A DNA stretch of 64,000 bases from Thermotoga petrophila RKU-1. Its GTDB lineage: Bacteria > Thermotogota > Thermotogae > Thermotogales > Thermotogaceae. Location of the stretch: contig NC_009486.1 of the NCBI RefSeq assembly GCF_000016785.1, forward strand, positions 682,001-746,000, read 5' to 3'. Below the pieces are notes generated by a model. The model searched no databases and was not told the DNA's origin. It saw nothing but the letters and a program-made list of their open reading frames with translations. Of the stretch, positions 21,767 through 31,336 are shown in pieces (position 1 is the first letter of the stretch; each line of letters begins with the position of its first letter). The position numbers and the translations under genes are program-made.

Positions 21767-22462
21767 TTGATAGGAGAAAAGATCATTTCTTTCGAATCCA
21801 TAGACTCCACGAATCGTTTCTTGAAAGAGAATTACCGCTTCTATCCCGATGGCACGGTAGTGGTTGCGTTGGAGCAGACCTCAGGATACGGAAGAAACGG
21901 AAGACACTGGCACTCTCCAAGGGGTGGACTATGGTTCTCTGTGCTTTTCAAACCGAGAAAGTCACTGGAGCTTTCGTTTTACACAAGGGTGTTCTCAGTA
22001 GCGGTTGTGAAGACTCTTGAAAACATGAAAATACACGCGAACATAAAGTGGCCCAACGACGTGTACATAAACGGGAGAAAGCTCGCAGGAGTTCTCTCAG
22101 AGGGAATTTTTGAAGGTGCAAAACCTCTCGCCGTTGTCGTGGGAGTGGGGATGAACGTGAACAACGAAATCCCAGCCGAGTTGAAAACAAGAGCGATCAG
22201 TCTGAAGGAAATCACGGGAAAAGAAATCAGCGTTGTGAAACTCATAGAGTCGATATTGAAGAACGCACGCGTGATTTTCAGAAAGTATTCAAAGAAAAAA
22301 GAAGCTCTGACGAGGATCTGGAAAAGATACCTTCTTCAGAAAGAAGGAGATATCATATCTCTGGAAGGAAAGAAAGGAAAGATCGTAAAGATAAACCCTG
22401 ATAGTCTGTTAATAGACTTCGACGGAGAGATCAAAAAGGTTTACTCACTCTCTCCTCACTGA
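21767..22462 (+). CDS. birA: Biotin--protein ligase, catalytic form
   Basis: A 231-aa biotin protein ligase with the motif GYGRNGRHWHSPRGGLWFS for biotinyl-AMP and KWPNDVYINGRKLAG for catalysis, then the C-terminal SH3-like domain. It has no N-terminal helix-turn-helix, so it is not the repressor type. The start is probably TTG at 21767, preceded by GGGAGGGAGA; upstream ATG at 21686 would lie inside the divergent gene. It is transcribed divergently from the PLP enzyme across a 52-base gap, and its last 32 bases overlap rqcP. Confidence 0.92.
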   Translation: MIGEKIISFESIDSTNRFLKENYRFYPDGTVVVALEQTSGYGRNGRHWHSPRGGLWFSVLFKPRKSLELSFYTRVFSVAVVKTLENMKIHANIKWPNDVYINGRKLAGVLSEGIFEGAKPLAVVVGVGMNVNNEIPAELKTRAISLKEITGKEISVVKLIESILKNARVIFRKYSKKKEALTRIWKRYLLQKEGDIISLEGKKGKIVKINPDSLLIDFDGEIKKVYSLSPH

Positions 22463-22664
22463 GGACTTCGTAGCCTCCGTTTCCCACAACCCTTAGGGTT
22501 ATTTTCTTGGTTGGTAAGAACACCTCCACGATGTCTCCGTCCTTTACCTCGTACGAGGCTTTCGCGGGTCTTCCGTTCACCAGGACCCTCTGCCCCTTCA
22601 GCAGTTTCTGGGCAATCGTTCTTCTCTTCACCACCGAGATCTTGAGAAACAAATCTAATCTCAT
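22431..22664 (-). CDS. rqcP: RqcP-like S4 domain protein (ribosome quality control)
   Basis: A 77-aa protein that is almost wholly an S4 RNA-binding domain: MRLDLFLKISVVKRRTIAQKLL and RVLVNGRPAKASYEVKDGD. Length and motif match RqcP (YabO) of Bacillus, which helps RqcH add alanine tails to stalled nascent chains, and the heat-shock protein Hsp15 family. The start at 22664 overlaps the ABC ATPase stop in ATGA. The RqcH partner is not in this window. Confidence 0.85.
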   Translation of the reverse strand: MRLDLFLKISVVKRRTIAQKLLKGQRVLVNGRPAKASYEVKDGDIVEVFLPTKKITLRVVGNGGYEVLSEERVSKPF

Positions 22665-23461
22665 GAATTGCACACCCTTTCCAAAAGCTCATCGTCGCTC
22701 ATTGAGAAGGGGTCTTCTCTTTTCAAAACCAACTCTCTCATAACCAGCATCTTGCTTGTGAAAAAGCGAGGGTCGTATTCTTCAAGGAATTCCATCCTGG
22801 TTCCATCGAAGACCTTCTTTCCCTTTTCGAGTACCACCACACGATCCACGTGATTTATAACTGTTTCGATATCGTGAGAAATGAGGATGACCGTCTTTCC
22901 AAGGGTCTTCCACTTCTCCACAATTCTCAGAAGGTCCGTTTTCCCTTCCCGGTCCAGCCCCACTAAAGGCTCATCGAGGATGAGAATATCCGGTTCGTGA
23001 ACGATCACAGAAGCGATCGCTACTCTTCTCTTCTCACCGCCGGACAGGAAAAACGGCACTCTGTCTTTGAAAGAGTCGAAATCCAGTCCCACGAACTCCA
23101 TCGCTTTCTTCACCAGGGGAACAGGATCCCTATCTGGATAGAAGTTTTTCACGGCGAAAGCCACTTCGTCAAAAACTCTCTCCGCGAAGAACTGATCCTC
23201 AGGGTACTGAAAAGCGATTCCTATGTTCCTTCTTATCTCGTAACCTTTCTTTCTTTCTCCGTCGTAAAGCACAGCACCTGAGGTGGGTTCGATCAAACCT
23301 GCTACAATTTGAAGGAGGGTCGACTTCCCAGATCCTGTATTCCCAGCAACAAGGATACACTCTCCCTCGTTGATAACGAGACTCACATTTTCGAGTGCTT
23401 TTTTTTCCAAAGGTGTTCCTCCGTGAAAGATATGAGAGACGTTGACTACTTCTATTCTCAT
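22661..23461 (-). CDS. ecfA: ECF-type vitamin transporter ATPase (EcfA)
   Basis: A 266-aa ABC ATPase with Walker A GNTGSGKSTLLQ, Q-loop FQYPEDQFF, signature LSGGEKRRVAIA, Walker B ILILDEPLVGLD and switch His. FQYPEDQ(F/L) is typical of the ATPases of energy-coupling-factor transporters. In T. maritima the corresponding gene is one of two EcfA subunits, encoded apart from EcfT and the second ATPase, and the same is likely here, since no EcfT or substrate-binding S gene is adjacent. It may serve several S components for different vitamins. It overlaps rqcP by four bases. Confidence 0.9.
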   Translation of the reverse strand: MRIEVVNVSHIFHGGTPLEKKALENVSLVINEGECILVAGNTGSGKSTLLQIVAGLIEPTSGAVLYDGERKKGYEIRRNIGIAFQYPEDQFFAERVFDEVAFAVKNFYPDRDPVPLVKKAMEFVGLDFDSFKDRVPFFLSGGEKRRVAIASVIVHEPDILILDEPLVGLDREGKTDLLRIVEKWKTLGKTVILISHDIETVINHVDRVVVLEKGKKVFDGTRMEFLEEYDPRFFTSKMLVMRELVLKREDPFSMSDDELLERVCNS

Positions 23462-23510
23462 GTTGAAAATTATATCACGTGGTAAAATTTAACGAGAGGT
23501 GAATGACTCT

Positions 23511-25109
23511 ATGAACATTGTTGAACGATTGAGAGATCTCTGGAAAAAGATTGTAGAATTATGGAATTCTATGTCTCGAGAAAGGAAATTCCTCGTGGGA
23601 GGAATAGGGATTGCCCTTGTAATAACGATCGTTCTGTTCGCCGTTGTAGCGTCCGTTCCTCACTACAGACTCCTTGTGGCTGGCCTCAACGAAGACGAGG
23701 CAGGTGTGATCATCCAGAAGCTCGAGGAGATGAACATTCCTTACAAAGTATCCCCTGGGGGAGATATATACGTTCCCGACAGTTACAACGTCTATGAACT
23801 CAGAATGAAACTGGCGTCTGAAGGGGTTCTTGGAAGTTCAAGGAAAGGTTTTTCGATACTCAACGAAAACTCCTTCGGGGCCACGAGCTTCGACAAGCAG
23901 GTCAAATATCAGATCGCTTTACAGGAGGAACTCGAAAGAAGCATCATGACGATAAAAGGTGTGAAAGATGCAAGAGTTCACCTGGTCCTTCCGAAGTACA
24001 CCTATTACGTTCGTGGTGAGATGGCAGAACCTCGAGCATCAGTTCTCGTAGTCTTGGAACCCGGTGCAGAACTCACCCGCGAACAGGTGAGAGGAATCGT
24101 TGAGCTCGTCTCAGGAGCCGTTGAAGGGTTGAAACCGGAGAACGTGAGGGTAGTGGATAACTACTCCAGATCGCTGAGCGATATGTTAGAAACAGACGAA
24201 GGAACTTTCCTTGCCTCCAGCAAACTGGAATTGAAACAACAGCTTGAAAAATACTACGAAAGCAAAATAAAGAAAGCACTGGAAAGTGTCTTCGGCCCTG
24301 GAAGGGTGGAGGTAATACCAGACATATCCATCAACTGGTCCAAGATAGAAACGGAGATGAAAAAGTACGAAGCACCTGCCAGAAGAGAAGGTCTGGTGAG
24401 GAGTCAGGAGACGCAGGTGGAGAAGAGCCAAAACCTTTCTCCAACCGGAGGACCAGCGGGAACGGATTCGAACATACCGCCTCTCACCTATCCATCAGCC
24501 ACATCCGAAGGAACGAGTACCTACGAACGAACCCATACCATCACCAACTACGAATTGAACGAAGTGTATCAGAAGATAATACAGAACCGCGAAGGGGAGA
24601 TCTCCTCGCTTTCCGTCGCCGTCATAATCGATGCCTCTTCTTCTGTCCTGCAAAACAGCAGTGACTGGAGCGGTGTGATAAACGATCTCGTGGAAAAAGG
24701 GGTGGGCTCCATAACGTCTTCCGCCTCTCTCAGCGTCGCGGTTGCCTTTTTGCCATTCGATCGCTCCATCGAAAGAGCTCTTCAGGAAGAGTTGAAACAG
24801 ATTGAAACGAGAAGAAGGTTCATCCTGTACTCGGTGGGAATAGCCCTGCTTGGATTTCTCACGTTCATACTCATCTATCTTGTGATCGTTCAAATAAGAA
24901 GAATAAGGGCAAGAAGACTCGCAGAAGAACGGAGAAGAAAACTGGAAGAAGAGGTGAAAGAAATCCTCCAGGAAGAATTGAAGGAGGAAGAGGTATCGCC
25001 AGAAGAAAAGGAACTGCTCGAACTTGTAGAAGAGCTGGAGAACATCTTTTCCCGTTCACCTTCCGACATCGCCGAGATAGTCCGACTGTGGTTCTTTGAA
25101 AGGGGATGA
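23511..25109 (+). CDS. fliF: Flagellar MS-ring protein FliF
   Basis: A 532-aa membrane protein with a first helix near residues 27-46, a periplasmic ring-building domain that begins YRLLVAGLNEDEAGVIIQKL, a proline/serine-rich linker, a second helix (about 430-455) and a cytoplasmic tail ending EIVRLWFFERG that binds FliG. It forms the MS ring and export-gate housing of the flagellum. ATG at 23511 is favoured over 23499 since GAGAGGTG lies at better distance. No fliE or fliJ is adjacent. Confidence 0.95.
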   Translation: MNIVERLRDLWKKIVELWNSMSRERKFLVGGIGIALVITIVLFAVVASVPHYRLLVAGLNEDEAGVIIQKLEEMNIPYKVSPGGDIYVPDSYNVYELRMKLASEGVLGSSRKGFSILNENSFGATSFDKQVKYQIALQEELERSIMTIKGVKDARVHLVLPKYTYYVRGEMAEPRASVLVVLEPGAELTREQVRGIVELVSGAVEGLKPENVRVVDNYSRSLSDMLETDEGTFLASSKLELKQQLEKYYESKIKKALESVFGPGRVEVIPDISINWSKIETEMKKYEAPARREGLVRSQETQVEKSQNLSPTGGPAGTDSNIPPLTYPSATSEGTSTYERTHTITNYELNEVYQKIIQNREGEISSLSVAVIIDASSSVLQNSSDWSGVINDLVEKGVGSITSSASLSVAVAFLPFDRSIERALQEELKQIETRRRFILYSVGIALLGFLTFILIYLVIVQIRRIRARRLAEERRRKLEEEVKEILQEELKEEEVSPEEKELLELVEELENIFSRSPSDIAEIVRLWFFERG

Positions 25110-25113
25110 GGAT

Positions 25114-26121
25114 ATGCCCGAGAAAAAGACTGATGGTAAAAGAAAGGCCGCAGTCCTTCTGGTGGCCCTTGGACCCGAAAAAGCAGCCCAGGTGATGAAA
25201 CACCTTGATGAGGAAACGGTGGAACAGTTGGTGGTGGAAATCGCAAATATTGGAAGGGTTTCTCCAGAGGAAAAAAAGCAGGTTTTGGAAGAATTCCTGA
25301 GCCTCGCCAAAGCAAAAGAAATGATATCAGAAGGTGGTATAGAGTACGCAAAAAAAGTTCTGGAAAAAGCATTCGGGCCTGAAAGAGCAAGAAAAATCAT
25401 AGAAAGGTTAACCTCTTCCTTGCAGGTCAAACCTTTCAGCTTCGTAAGAGACACAGATCCCGTCCAGCTCGTGAACTTTCTCCAAAGCGAACATCCGCAG
25501 ACTATAGCGGTTGTTCTGAGTTACCTTGATCCCCCTGTCGCGGCTCAGATTCTTGGAGCGCTTCCCGAAGAGCTTCAGACAGAAGTTCTGAAGAGAATAG
25601 CCCTGCTCGAACGCACTTCTCCAGAAGTTGTTAAAGAGATAGAAAGGAACCTGGAGAAAAAGATCTCTGGATTCGTGAGCCGAACGTTCAGCAAGGTAGG
25701 TGGAATCGATACAGCTGCAGAGATAATGAACAGCCTGGACAGAACCACTGAGAAGAAGATCATGGACAAGCTGGTTCAGGAGACCCCCGAACTGGCCGAC
25801 GAGATAAGAAGAAGGATGTTCGTCTTCGAAGACATTCTGAAGCTCGATGACAGATCGGTACAGCTTGTGCTGAGGGAAGTGGACACGAGGGATCTGGCCC
25901 TCGCTTTGAAAGGAGCCTCCGACGAGCTGAAAGAGAAGATATTCAAGAACATGTCAAAGAGAGCTGCCGCGTTGCTGAAAGACGAACTCGAATACATGGG
26001 TCCTGTGAGACTCAAAGATGTGGAGGAAGCCCAGCAGAAGATAATAAACATCATAAGAAGGCTGGAAGAGGCTGGCGAAATCGTCATCGCGAGAGGTGGA
26101 GGAGAGGAGCTGATCATGTAG
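25114..26121 (+). CDS. fliG: Flagellar motor switch protein FliG
   Basis: A 335-aa rotor protein, the same length as the structurally studied T. maritima FliG. It has the N-terminal FliF-binding domain, the armadillo-like middle domain with the EHPQTIAVVLSYL motif, and the C-terminal torque helix region around LKLDDRSVQLVLREVDTRDLALALKGA, whose charged residues interact with the stator. The ATG at 25114 follows GGGGATGAG; a TTG six codons earlier overlaps fliF but has no ribosome-binding site. Confidence 0.96.
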   Translation: MPEKKTDGKRKAAVLLVALGPEKAAQVMKHLDEETVEQLVVEIANIGRVSPEEKKQVLEEFLSLAKAKEMISEGGIEYAKKVLEKAFGPERARKIIERLTSSLQVKPFSFVRDTDPVQLVNFLQSEHPQTIAVVLSYLDPPVAAQILGALPEELQTEVLKRIALLERTSPEVVKEIERNLEKKISGFVSRTFSKVGGIDTAAEIMNSLDRTTEKKIMDKLVQETPELADEIRRRMFVFEDILKLDDRSVQLVLREVDTRDLALALKGASDELKEKIFKNMSKRAAALLKDELEYMGPVRLKDVEEAQQKIINIIRRLEEAGEIVIARGGGEELIM

Positions 26122-26122
26122 T

Positions 26123-26833
26123 ATGCTTCTCAGAAAAGATGAGGTCTTCTACATAGACCTTCCAAGGAAAATAGAAAAAGAAGAAAAAGTGCAAGAAGAA
26201 AAAACAAAAGAGAACACGTCAGAGGAAATCCAAAAGATCAAAGAAATGAGAGAAAAAATCCTCTCCGAAGCTCAGGAAGAGGCCAGAAAAATCATTGAAG
26301 GTGCCAGAAAAGACGCAGAGGAAATCTTAAGCAACGCCTACAACGAGGCTGAAGCTTTAAAGCTTGAAGCAAAGAAAGTCTTAGAAGAAGCAAAAACAAT
26401 GAAGGACGATTTCCAGAAATACATTCTTGCTTTGAAGGAAAAGATCCAGAAACAAGTAAACCAGAGAATAGAAGAGATACTTCCAGAGCTTCTCGATATA
26501 CTCAAGATCCTCTTCAAAAAGATCCTTGAAAAGGAAATGGACGAGTCAGCAGTGGAAAGAAAGTTGAGGAGCGCTTTATCAAAATTAGTGGGCATCAAAA
26601 ATGTGAAGATCAGGATAAATCCAGAAGATGCAAAAAAACTGGACCTCAGTGAAGTCAGCAAAGAAACTTTGATACCGGATCCCAATGTAGAAAGAGGCGG
26701 CGTCATCGTCGAGACAGATTTTGGAATCCTGGACAAAACGTTCTCTCATCAATGGGAACTCGTGGAGGATATCTTCGAAGAGGTGGTAGGATTTGAAGGA
26801 TATACTGAAAGAACTGAAAAAGAAGTTGAGTGA
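26123..26833 (+). CDS. fliH: Flagellar export ATPase regulator FliH
   Basis: A 236-aa charged protein with a long coiled coil (residues about 40-125, repeating Glu/Lys/Ala) that includes alanine-rich and G-x3-G-like stretches, and a C-terminal domain containing PDPNVERGGVIVETDFG, the usual FliH/YscL end region. FliH binds and restrains FliI and docks it to the export gate. It starts one base after the fliG stop and overlaps fliI by 41 bases. Confidence 0.9.
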   Translation: MLLRKDEVFYIDLPRKIEKEEKVQEEKTKENTSEEIQKIKEMREKILSEAQEEARKIIEGARKDAEEILSNAYNEAEALKLEAKKVLEEAKTMKDDFQKYILALKEKIQKQVNQRIEEILPELLDILKILFKKILEKEMDESAVERKLRSALSKLVGIKNVKIRINPEDAKKLDLSEVSKETLIPDPNVERGGVIVETDFGILDKTFSHQWELVEDIFEEVVGFEGYTERTEKEVE

Positions 26834-28109
26834 AGAAGATTTCAATAAATTCAACGGAAGGGTCACAAGAGTGGTAGGGCTCACCGTGGAATCAAAAGGA
26901 CCAGACGCTTTTCTTGGAGAAATGTGTAAAATTTCACTTCAAAACGGCAAGAACGCACTCGCAGAGGTGGTTGGTTTCAGGGAAGAAAGCGTTATTCTCA
27001 TGCCTTACGAGGATGTCTCCGGATTGAAGATGAGCTGTGAAGTCATCAGAACTAACAAAGTACTCGAAGTCGGTGTCAGCAGAAAGATGATCGGAAGGGT
27101 GTTCGATGGCCTGGGACGTCCAATAGATGGAAAACCTTTCGTCCCGGAAGACAGATACCCTCTGACCAACAACCCTCCAAACCCTCTGAAAAGACGAAGA
27201 ATAAAAGATCCTCTACCAGTGGGCATACGATCGATAGATGGCCTCATAACAGTGGGCAAGGGCCAGAGAATAGGGATTTTCGCGGGTAGCGGTGTTGGGA
27301 AAAGCACACTTCTTGGAATGATTGCACGAAACACAACGGCGGATGTTAACGTGCTGGCTCTCATCGGTGAGCGCGGAAGAGAGGTCAGAGAATTCATAGA
27401 GAGGGACCTTGGAGAAGAGGGGCTGAAGCGGTCCATACTGGTGGTCTCAACCTCCGATCAGCCTGCCCTTGCCAGAGTGAAATCTCTTCTCACCGCCACC
27501 AGTATAGCGGAATTCTTCAGAGATTTGGGATACGATGTTCTTCTGATGGTGGACTCTCTCACCAGATGGGCCATGGCCCAGAGAGAAGTGGGACTCGCAG
27601 TGGGAGAGCCTCCCACCACCAGGGGGTATCCACCAAGTGTTTTTGCCGGCCTTCCAAAGATACTCGAAAGGGCAGGAAACTCAGACAAAGGTAGCATAAC
27701 AGCGATTTACACTGTGCTCGTCGAAGCGGACGATTTCAACGAACCCATTTCCGACACTGTCAGATCCATCGTAGATGGACACATAATTCTTTCGAGGAGA
27801 CTTGCCGAATCGAATCACTACCCAGCAGTCGACGTTCTTGCAAGTGTGAGCCGATTGATGAACGATATCGTCACTGAAGAACACAGGGAGGCGGCGAACC
27901 GCCTCCGATCGCTGATGTCGGCTTATGAATCCGCAAAAGATCTGATTGAAATCGGCGCTTACAAGAGCGGAACCAATCCACTCGTTGACAAAGCCGTGGA
28001 AATGAAAGACGAGATCGATTCTTTTCTGAAACAGGGTGTCTTTGAAAAATCTTCATTCGAGGAAACCCTTCAAAAACTTCTGGATCTATACCTGAGATCT
28101 CTTGACTAA
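26793..28109 (+). CDS. fliI: Flagellum-specific ATPase FliI
   Basis: A 438-aa F1-beta-like ATPase with Walker A GSGVGKST (165-172), LIGERGREVREF, and Walker B LLMVDSLTRWAMAQREVGLA. It energises export of flagellar components as a hexamer at the base of the export apparatus. The start is TTG at 26793, inside fliH, preceded by AGAGGTGG. Its last 24 bases overlap the convergent glyS gene, and no terminator is visible between them. Confidence 0.95.
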   Translation: MKDILKELKKKLSEEDFNKFNGRVTRVVGLTVESKGPDAFLGEMCKISLQNGKNALAEVVGFREESVILMPYEDVSGLKMSCEVIRTNKVLEVGVSRKMIGRVFDGLGRPIDGKPFVPEDRYPLTNNPPNPLKRRRIKDPLPVGIRSIDGLITVGKGQRIGIFAGSGVGKSTLLGMIARNTTADVNVLALIGERGREVREFIERDLGEEGLKRSILVVSTSDQPALARVKSLLTATSIAEFFRDLGYDVLLMVDSLTRWAMAQREVGLAVGEPPTTRGYPPSVFAGLPKILERAGNSDKGSITAIYTVLVEADDFNEPISDTVRSIVDGHIILSRRLAESNHYPAVDVLASVSRLMNDIVTEEHREAANRLRSLMSAYESAKDLIEIGAYKSGTNPLVDKAVEMKDEIDSFLKQGVFEKSSFEETLQKLLDLYLRSLD

Positions 28110-30104
28110 GTAAGTCATGTCTCCTACCATCATGAAGAGTTCGTCGATGTTTTTCAGAAAGCCCAGCCTGTTCACTCTCAAGTCGTCCCTCTTCACCATC
28201 ACAAAGACGTTGTCGAAGTACTCGTCTATGTAGGGTTTCAGTTCGATCAGATATTGAAGTGCCTCGCGGTAATTCAACCTCTCCAGAGCTTTCAAAACTT
28301 TTTCTTTGACTTCGTAGAACTTGTTCATCAATTTTTTCTCTTCTTCTTTCTCAAAGAGGGCTCCGTCGAATCTGACAGAGTCGTGATTCTTCGTTATGTT
28401 GTGGACTCGCTCAAATCCAACAAACAGGTCTTGAAACTCGGGTTTTTCAGATATCTCCTGGAGGGCTTCCGCAGAGAGGATCCCGCGAAGGGGTCTCTTC
28501 CACAGGTGATTCACCGCTCTTGCCACGTCGAAAGATATTCCAAGTTCGTTGACCAGAAACTGATAGAACCTGCCCGCAAAGAACGTTTCCAATTCTTCAG
28601 AAAGACGGTACCCCACCAGTGAAGAAGCGAAAGTGAGGAGCTCTTCCAGAGAAATATCCCACTCGTTTTTCCTTATGATCCTGAAGATCGCGTCAGCCTT
28701 GTTTTTCAGACCATACGGATCTTTAGAACTCGTGGGAACGTTGCCTATGGCGAAATTTCCCACAATGGTGTCGATTCTATCCGCTATTCCAAGAATGGAA
28801 CCTATCACTGTCTGTGGCTCTTCGGAGTAATGATCCTCTATGGCCGTTGCTATTTCTTCGTTTATTCCCTCTCTCAGGGCATAGATCCTGCCCATAACGC
28901 CCTGTAGCTCCGGGAACTCGTAGACCACCTTCGAAGCGATGTCTGCTTTGCATATAGAAGCGGCTTCCAGGACCTTCTGCGTGAACGACTCTGGAAGTTT
29001 CAGATCTTCGCATAGCCTCTCTGATATTTTCTTTATCCTTTCCACCTTGTCGTAGAGTGTTCCGAGTTTCTCCTGAAAAACGATTTCTTTGAGCTTTTCA
29101 TTCATCTTTTCCAGCGGAGTCTCGAGATCCTTCTGGAAGTAGTATCGCGCGTCTTCCAATCGAGCGTTTATGACTCTCTCGTATCCCTTAACCACGTTCT
29201 CCGGTGGCTGTGGACCGTCTTGAAAAGCCACAAAGGTGTTCGTCAGGGTCTCTTTATGTGCTATAAAAGAGCGCTGGTGATGTTTCACGGCGGTCACTAT
29301 AATCTCTTCTGGAAGTTCGAGATATTTTCGGTCGAACTGCCCAACAACGATTCTGGGATACTCCGTTATCGCCACTATCTCTTCGATGAGTTCTTCATCG
29401 CGTTCAATCTTCATACCACTTCTCTTTTCAAATTCATCGATCTGTTCGAGGACGAATTTTTTTCTCTCCAGATGGGAAGAAATCACGAATCCCTTTTTGA
29501 GAGATTCGTAGTACCTTTCCGGATCTGGAATTTTGATCGATCCAGCGTGATACCTTTTGCCGTAAGAGATTCTGGACGATCTAAGACCGAAGATTTCTAG
29601 GTCAAGAACTCTTCCATCAACCATCGCCACAATCCAGTGAACAGGTCTGATGTATTCGTGTTCACCGGAACCCCATCTCATGGGTTTCCTGAAATTCAAA
29701 CCAAGAACGAGATCTCTGAACAGATCTGGGAGAACTTCTTCGACAGGCTTTCCTTCAACAACTCGCGATAAATAGATGTACCCCTCCCTGTGAACCACGT
29801 TCTCCAGGGAAGCGTTGTTGTTCCTCAAAAACCCTTCGAGCGCTTTGGTCGGTTTACCGTTTTCATCGTAGGCAACGTTCAGTGGTGGACCTTTCTTCTC
29901 TTCTGTAAAATCCTCCTGTCTCTCCGGGAGATTCTTGAGAATCACACCAAAACGTCTGCTTCCAACGAAGACTTCAGCAGATCCGGAAGAAATTCTGTAC
30001 GCTTTGAGAAGTTCAGTCGACCTTTCCTCGAGCTGTTTCAGAATACTGTGGAATTCGCTCGCGGGAAGTTCTTCGAGTCCCACTTCAAGCAGGGCTGTTC
30101 TCAT
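28086..30104 (-). CDS. glyS: Glycyl-tRNA synthetase beta subunit
   Basis: A 672-aa beta chain of the bacterial alpha2-beta2 glycyl-tRNA synthetase, beginning [19 protein letters not shown] and containing HHQRSF and the HD-like and anticodon-binding C-terminal regions. The ATG at 30104 sits within the glyQ end and follows GGAGGTG; the frame continues upstream to 30134 but that start has no site. It binds and positions tRNA-Gly. A tRNA-Gly(UCC) gene is at 55048. Confidence 0.96.
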   Translation of the reverse strand: MRTALLEVGLEELPASEFHSILKQLEERSTELLKAYRISSGSAEVFVGSRRFGVILKNLPERQEDFTEEKKGPPLNVAYDENGKPTKALEGFLRNNNASLENVVHREGYIYLSRVVEGKPVEEVLPDLFRDLVLGLNFRKPMRWGSGEHEYIRPVHWIVAMVDGRVLDLEIFGLRSSRISYGKRYHAGSIKIPDPERYYESLKKGFVISSHLERKKFVLEQIDEFEKRSGMKIERDEELIEEIVAITEYPRIVVGQFDRKYLELPEEIIVTAVKHHQRSFIAHKETLTNTFVAFQDGPQPPENVVKGYERVINARLEDARYYFQKDLETPLEKMNEKLKEIVFQEKLGTLYDKVERIKKISERLCEDLKLPESFTQKVLEAASICKADIASKVVYEFPELQGVMGRIYALREGINEEIATAIEDHYSEEPQTVIGSILGIADRIDTIVGNFAIGNVPTSSKDPYGLKNKADAIFRIIRKNEWDISLEELLTFASSLVGYRLSEELETFFAGRFYQFLVNELGISFDVARAVNHLWKRPLRGILSAEALQEISEKPEFQDLFVGFERVHNITKNHDSVRFDGALFEKEEEKKLMNKFYEVKEKVLKALERLNYREALQYLIELKPYIDEYFDNVFVMVKRDDLRVNRLGFLKNIDELFMMVGDMTYLVKRSQV

Positions 30105-30945
30105 TAACCTGCACCTCCAGAAAAACTCTCGCAACCTTTCTTGCCATCGCCTGAATACGTTTCACGTAGGTTTGTCGCTGAGAAACACTTATCGCTCCGC
30201 GTGCATCGAGAAGGTTGAACGTGTGAGAACATTTCAACACATAATCGTAAGCAGGGAGGTAGAGATTTTTTTCCACAAGTCTGTAAAACTCCTTCTCGTA
30301 TTCATCGAAATGCCTGAAAAGGAGTCCTACGTTGGCTTCTTCGAAGTTGAAAACCGAAAATTCTCTTTCGTTTTCAAGGAACACATCACCGTATTTCACG
30401 TTTTCATTCCACTGTACCTCGTAAACGTTATCGACTCCCTGAAGATACATGGCGATCCTTTCCAGCCCGTAGGTTATCTCGAGAGGAATGTCCTTCAGAG
30501 AAATTCCACCAATCTGCTGGAAATATGTGAACTGGGTTATCTCCATGCCGTCTAACCACACTTCCCAACCAACACCCCACGCTCCGAGGGTGGGAGACTC
30601 CCAATTGTCCTCCACGAATCTGATGTCGTGTTCCTTCAGGTTTATACCGAGGTACTCCAGGGACTCAAGATACAGTTCCTGAGAGTTTTCAGGGGAGGGT
30701 TTTATGATCACCTGGTACTGGAAGTACCTCTGCAATCTGTTGGGATTCTCTCCATATCTACCATCGGTCGGCCTCCTGCTCGGCTGAACGTAGGCCACTT
30801 TCCATAGACCTTTTCTCAGACTTCCAAAGAACGTGGCGGGGTGAAACGTTCCGGCACCGACTTCCATATCGTAAGGTTGTTCCAAAAGACAACCTTTAGA
30901 CGCCCAGAAATCGTTCAGTTTCATTATCACATCCTGAAGATACAT
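30085..30945 (-). CDS. glyQ: Glycyl-tRNA synthetase alpha subunit
   Basis: A 286-aa catalytic chain with the class II motifs: [27 protein letters not shown] (motif 2) and [12 protein letters not shown] (motif 3). Typical length for the family. It activates glycine with ATP and charges tRNA-Gly with the beta chain. It lies 3 bases after ridA and overlaps glyS, so charging and breakdown of glycine share one transcript here. Confidence 0.97.
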   Translation of the reverse strand: MYLQDVIMKLNDFWASKGCLLEQPYDMEVGAGTFHPATFFGSLRKGLWKVAYVQPSRRPTDGRYGENPNRLQRYFQYQVIIKPSPENSQELYLESLEYLGINLKEHDIRFVEDNWESPTLGAWGVGWEVWLDGMEITQFTYFQQIGGISLKDIPLEITYGLERIAMYLQGVDNVYEVQWNENVKYGDVFLENEREFSVFNFEEANVGLLFRHFDEYEKEFYRLVEKNLYLPAYDYVLKCSHTFNLLDARGAISVSQRQTYVKRIQAMARKVARVFLEVQVNENSPA

Positions 30946-30948
30946 CCT

Positions 30949-31335
30949 TCACTCCCCTTCCTTCACAGCGATCGCTTCTATTTCTATTTCTACGTTTCTC
31001 GGAAGTTGAGCAACCGCCACAAACGACCTGGCGGGCCTGTGGTCTCCAAAGTATCTGGAATACACCTCGTTGACTCTCTGGAAGTAGTCCATACTGGTCG
31101 TAAACACCGTTACCTTCACAACGTCCTTCAGGGAGAAACCGCCCGCCTCCAGTATTGCTTTCAGATTTTCCAGAACTCTCTCAGTCTTTTCTTCTATGGT
31201 GCCCTGAACGAGATCACCATTTTCTGGATCTATGGGAATTTGACCAGAAACGAACATCATGTTTCCGACAACGACCGCCTGAGAGTACGGACCTATGGCC
31301 TTTGGAGCCTTATCGGTTTCGATAAAGCGCTTCAT
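30949..31335 (-). CDS. ridA: RidA family enamine/imine deaminase
   Basis: A 128-aa YjgF/YER057c/UK114 protein with the signature VSGQIPIDPENG and the catalytic Arg in DHRPARSFVAVAQLP followed by EIEIEAIAV. RidA hydrolyses reactive enamines such as 2-aminoacrylate made by PLP enzymes that handle serine or cysteine. Position between the PLP-dependent glycine decarboxylase and glyQ suggests that it protects PLP enzymes of one-carbon metabolism. It starts one base after gcvPB ends. Confidence 0.93.
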   Translation of the reverse strand: MKRFIETDKAPKAIGPYSQAVVVGNMMFVSGQIPIDPENGDLVQGTIEEKTERVLENLKAILEAGGFSLKDVVKVTVFTTSMDYFQRVNEVYSRYFGDHRPARSFVAVAQLPRNVEIEIEAIAVKEGE

Positions 31336-31336
31336 A

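Noticed and set aside
23462-23510. Leaderless promoter for ecfA
   Set aside because: A TATAAT lies directly before the ATG, but no -35 or other support exists, so I did not annotate it.
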